Assembly (NCBI GenBank): GCA_947449515.1
Contig: CANFSD010000051.1
Location: forward strand, 1 to 9,445
DNA length: 9,445 nucleotides
From: Bacteroidota bacterium
GTDB taxonomy: Bacteria > Bacteroidota > Bacteroidia > UKL13-3
Direction of reading: 5' to 3'
How positions within the stretch are numbered: the stretch's first letter is position 1; each line of letters begins with the position of its first letter. The position numbers and the translations under genes were made by a program. The notes below the pieces were generated by a model that made no database searches, was not told the DNA's origin, and worked only from the letters and a program-made list of their open reading frames with translations. Shown here one piece after another: positions 6,922 to 9,445 of this stretch.

Positions 6922-8151
6922 ATGGCAAAAATTAGACTTTCCATTTTATTGTTTTTTGTAACGGGAACAATCTTCGCGCAAGACATCCCTGCAAGCACTC
7001 CAATTATCTTAGGCGGCAGTCACAATGATTTAAATGTGGTAGCGGTTAGTCCGCTTAAATTTAAAAGAATGGCTGTAGCTGGTTGGGACAATGAAGTATT
7101 GGTCTATCAGGCAGATTCACCCTACAAATTGGTTCAAAAACTCAGTGGACATACTGCACAAATTAATGCGTTAACATACAATTTTGCGGGTAACATGATG
7201 GCCAGTGGTGGCATGGACATGAGCATGCGTGTATATGATTCTATGTACCGTTTTGTGCCATTTGCAGAGGATTTAAACAACCGCCATTTAGCAGCAATCA
7301 CTTCTATTGTGTTCGACCGAAGTGGTAAGTTTATTTTTAGTGGCGACAAAGAAGGCAAATTGATGTTGTGGGATGTGGTAAATAAAAAGCCAATTAAATA
7401 TTACAGTACTGGAAACACCATTAATGATTTATGCCTTTCACCTCAAGCTGCTAATATTTTTGTAGCGCAAAGTGACAAACAAATTAAATTAATTGCACTA
7501 GCTGGTGGTAAGGTTTTAAGAACCATGGACGGCCATACAGATGCTGTAAATGTATTGGCATTGAGTAACAACAACCAATATTTATTAAGTGGCTCTAATG
7601 ATAAAACTGCCCGCTTATGGGATTTAAAAACGTGGAAACCCAGTTTTGTATTACCTGTAGAAAGTTGGAAAGTTACTGCTGTAGCATTTACAGACGATAG
7701 CAAGTATTGCGTAACTGCCTGCAATGATGGTGCAATTAAGGTTTGGGAAGTTGAAACAGGTAAATTGATAGGAAAGACTATTTACCCTGAAGTAAACATT
7801 AGGGATATTGCCTTTAGTAAAAATAACCGCTTATTAATTTTTGCGCCTAAATTAAAAGAGAGTTCAGATTATGGTGCAAGAATTATTCCTAGCATGATTC
7901 CAATGCCTGTTGTGGTTGATCCAACTATTAAAATAATTAGCCCTGCACAAAAATCTTTGGATAGCATAATGGCCATTCGTCCGTTAACAAAACAAGACTC
8001 TATAAAATTTAAAAATATTTTGATCCAAAAATCAACAAATAAAAACAGCAGTAAAGGAAATGAAAATAAAAACCAAGCTGGTTCAAACATTCCTATCGAT
8101 TCTGCTGTTATCTACAAAACGCCAATGAATTCGGTTCCTAAAAAGAAATAA
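6922..8151 (+). CDS. Exported WD40-repeat beta-propeller protein with basic C-terminal tail
   Basis: A 409-residue protein with an N-terminal signal peptide (AKIRLSILLFFVTGTIFA, probable cleavage before QD), so it should be periplasmic or envelope-exposed, unlike the mostly cytoplasmic WD40 proteins. About seven WD-type repeats span residues 30-315, which would close a single seven-bladed propeller. The clearest are LSGHTAQINAL (from 74), the blade ending KLMLWD (W150), MDGHTDAVNVLAL (from 202) ending ARLWD (W233), and the blade ending IKVWE (W275). Blades 1, 4 and 7 are degenerate. The last ~80 residues (330-409) are predicted disordered, rich in Lys, Asn and Ser, ending PKKK. WD40 propellers are protein-binding scaffolds; no catalytic residues are evident and the partner is unknown. 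There is no C-terminal type IX sorting domain. It probably forms its own transcription unit. Confidence 0.88.
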   Translation: MAKIRLSILLFFVTGTIFAQDIPASTPIILGGSHNDLNVVAVSPLKFKRMAVAGWDNEVLVYQADSPYKLVQKLSGHTAQINALTYNFAGNMMASGGMDMSMRVYDSMYRFVPFAEDLNNRHLAAITSIVFDRSGKFIFSGDKEGKLMLWDVVNKKPIKYYSTGNTINDLCLSPQAANIFVAQSDKQIKLIALAGGKVLRTMDGHTDAVNVLALSNNNQYLLSGSNDKTARLWDLKTWKPSFVLPVESWKVTAVAFTDDSKYCVTACNDGAIKVWEVETGKLIGKTIYPEVNIRDIAFSKNNRLLIFAPKLKESSDYGARIIPSMIPMPVVVDPTIKIISPAQKSLDSIMAIRPLTKQDSIKFKNILIQKSTNKNSSKGNENKNQAGSNIPIDSAVIYKTPMNSVPKKK

Positions 8152-8225
8152 AATCTGCGTTATATTCCTCCTGTATCAATTCCATAAATTTACAATTCTA
8201 ACATTTGTTAGGATAAAAAAAATGA

Positions 8226-8255
8226 TTTTTGTGGAAAATTCGCGCCTCACAAAAA
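8226..8255. repeat. Inverted repeat between the WD40 gene and the oxidase gene
   Basis: Perfect 8-base arms, TTTTTGTG (8226-8233) and CACAAAAA (8248-8255), around a 14-base loop containing the GC-rich core TCGCGCC. It lies 75 bases after the WD40 stop and 60 bases before the oxidase ATG. With T and A tracts at its outer ends it could act as a terminator, a leader hairpin or a regulator-binding site; the sequence does not decide. A smaller hairpin, CTAAC-ATTT-GTTAG at 8198-8211, lies just upstream. No exact TAnnTTTG promoter is visible for the oxidase gene; TATATTG at 8267-8273 is the nearest. Confidence 0.4.
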
Positions 8256-8315
8256 AATTACTTTCTTATATTGCAGCGCATTTTAACCCAAAGTAATTTA
8301 AAAAAGCTAACAAAA

Positions 8316-9445
8316 ATGAAGATTCTCAACCTGTTATCTAAAATCACCTTCGTTATTGCTCTTTTGTGCTCATTCGGTCTGAACCTATCAGCCCAGAGTG
8401 TAGACGAAGGCAAAACACTTTTTAACGCAAATTGTACAGCCTGCCATGCCATAAATGACAAGGTAGTTGGTCCTGCTTTAAAAGACGTTCACAAACGCCG
8501 TGAAGAAGCATGGCTATTAAAGTGGATTAAGAATTCACAAGCGCTTATTAAGAGTGGTGATGCCACTGCAGTTCAACTTTACAAAGAAAACAACAATGTA
8601 TTGATGACATCATTTGAAACGCTTTCAGATAATCAAATCAAATCAATTGTTGCCTATGTAAAAGCAGAAAGCGAAGCACCAGCTGCAGCAGTTGTTGCAA
8701 GTGTTGCTCCAAGTGCAGCTAATACAGCTACAACAGCTGGCACCAATTGGGAAACAATCATTAATTGCTTATTGCTTACAATAGGTATTTTATTAATTGT
8801 TATCATTTCAATGGTATTTAAAATCCTTGCACGCATCAGCGATATTCAAGGTAAACCAGTTATTAATTGGAATGCAATCAATGCAGTTTTGATGATGGTA
8901 TTTTTAATTGTGGGTTTAGGAGCTGCCTTCTGGGAGTTTTACGTACACGGTAAATTAACCGTATTCAGTCAAGGAGCTGCATCAGAGCATGGAGCAGAAT
9001 ACGACAATATGTTTATGATTACCTTTGCCTTAACTGGTGTAGTTTTTGTGATCACACAAATTCTATTGTTCTGGTATGGTTTCAAATACAAATCAGATGG
9101 CAAGCGCAAAGCATTGTTCTATCCTGATAACCATAAAATTGAAATGTGGTGGACGATTGTTCCGGCTATCGTTTTAACGGTATTGGTTATCCGTGGTTTA
9201 ATTACTTGGAACAATATCATGTACAAGAAAGAAGATAAGGCACGTAAAATTGAAATCTTCGCTTACCAATTTGGTTGGAATGCGCGTTATGCAGGTGCTG
9301 ATAATAAATTAGGTGCACATAATTTCCGCGAAGTAGGTAAGGTTAATGCCTTAGGGGTTGATACCAATGATGTTAATTCTTATGATGATATTATCACCAA
9401 TGAATTGCATTTAGAAGTTAACCAACCTATTGATATTGCATTCCG
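8316..9445 (+). CDS. coxB: Cytochrome c oxidase subunit II with N-terminal cytochrome c domain, 3' part missing
   Basis: Subunit II of a haem-copper oxygen reductase receives electrons at its CuA centre and passes them to subunit I; this form carries its own cytochrome c, making it caa3-like. The visible 376 residues comprise a signal peptide (1-26, before QSV), a class I cytochrome c domain (about 28-117) with haem motif CTACH (C40, C43, H44), VGPAL and the likely axial ligand M97, an Ala-rich linker (about 119-142), then four membrane helices (about 147-168, 189-207, 232-255, 278-298). Helix four, EMWWTIVPAIVL, is the classical second helix of subunit II. The cupredoxin fold begins near 310 (KIEIFAYQFGWNARY); the CuA ligands lie beyond the window. 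Basic loops after helices one and three fit a cytochrome c and CuA domain both facing the periplasm. Canonical caa3 subunits have the cytochrome at the C-terminus. Subunit I would be expected downstream. Confidence 0.94.
   Translation, partial: MKILNLLSKITFVIALLCSFGLNLSAQSVDEGKTLFNANCTACHAINDKVVGPALKDVHKRREEAWLLKWIKNSQALIKSGDATAVQLYKENNNVLMTSFETLSDNQIKSIVAYVKAESEAPAAAVVASVAPSAANTATTAGTNWETIINCLLLTIGILLIVIISMVFKILARISDIQGKPVINWNAINAVLMMVFLIVGLGAAFWEFYVHGKLTVFSQGAASEHGAEYDNMFMITFALTGVVFVITQILLFWYGFKYKSDGKRKALFYPDNHKIEMWWTIVPAIVLTVLVIRGLITWNNIMYKKEDKARKIEIFAYQFGWNARYAGADNKLGAHNFREVGKVNALGVDTNDVNSYDDIITNELHLEVNQPIDIAF

Noticed and set aside
1..9445. Mobile element, CRISPR array, toxin-antitoxin or defence genes
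   Set aside because: No repeated units, terminal inverted repeats, transposase or integrase motifs, or small paired ORFs of that type were seen on either strand.

Overview
The window reads as chromosomal DNA of an AT-rich member of the Bacteroidota, probably an aerobic, free-living lineage of the Chitinophagia/Sphingobacteriia/Cytophagia kind. Three things point there: a secreted protein with a C-terminal type IX secretion (por) sorting domain, promoter elements of the Bacteroidota TAnnTTTG type in front of several genes, and start regions with A-rich leaders in place of strong Shine-Dalgarno sequences. No insertion sequence, phage gene, CRISPR array, tRNA or rRNA was found.

Layout. Everything left of about 3850 is on the minus strand and everything right of about 4200 is on the plus strand. 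Minus-strand genes, read from the centre outwards: DNA polymerase III delta subunit (holA, GTG start), a large type IX-secreted protein with two Asp-box motifs (probable beta-propeller), and a cation diffusion facilitator metal transporter that starts with TTG and runs off the left edge. Plus-strand genes: replicative helicase dnaB, the nucleotidase surE, a 98-residue membrane protein overlapping the end of surE, an exported seven-blade WD40 protein, and a cytochrome c oxidase subunit II running off the right edge. The 352-base gap between holA and dnaB is the only long non-coding stretch.

Functional themes. holA and dnaB are a divergent pair of replisome genes (clamp loader and helicase). 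The gap between them holds one exact match to the DnaA-box consensus and two one-mismatch matches, and both gene direction and G/C bias switch there. This fits a replication origin or a DnaA-controlled divergent promoter, but is not proof of either. surE and the small membrane protein look translationally coupled. The oxidase subunit carries an extra N-terminal cytochrome c domain ahead of four membrane helices and the CuA domain, the reverse of the usual caa3 arrangement. Three genes (CDF transporter, surE, WD40) have a promoter-like -7 element only 4-9 bases from the start codon, suggesting leaderless or nearly leaderless mRNAs.

Most genes are recognisable housekeeping or common Bacteroidota families. 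I see no clear new multi-gene system; the points most worth checking are the holA-dnaB gap, the cytochrome c-CoxB fusion and the very short leaders.
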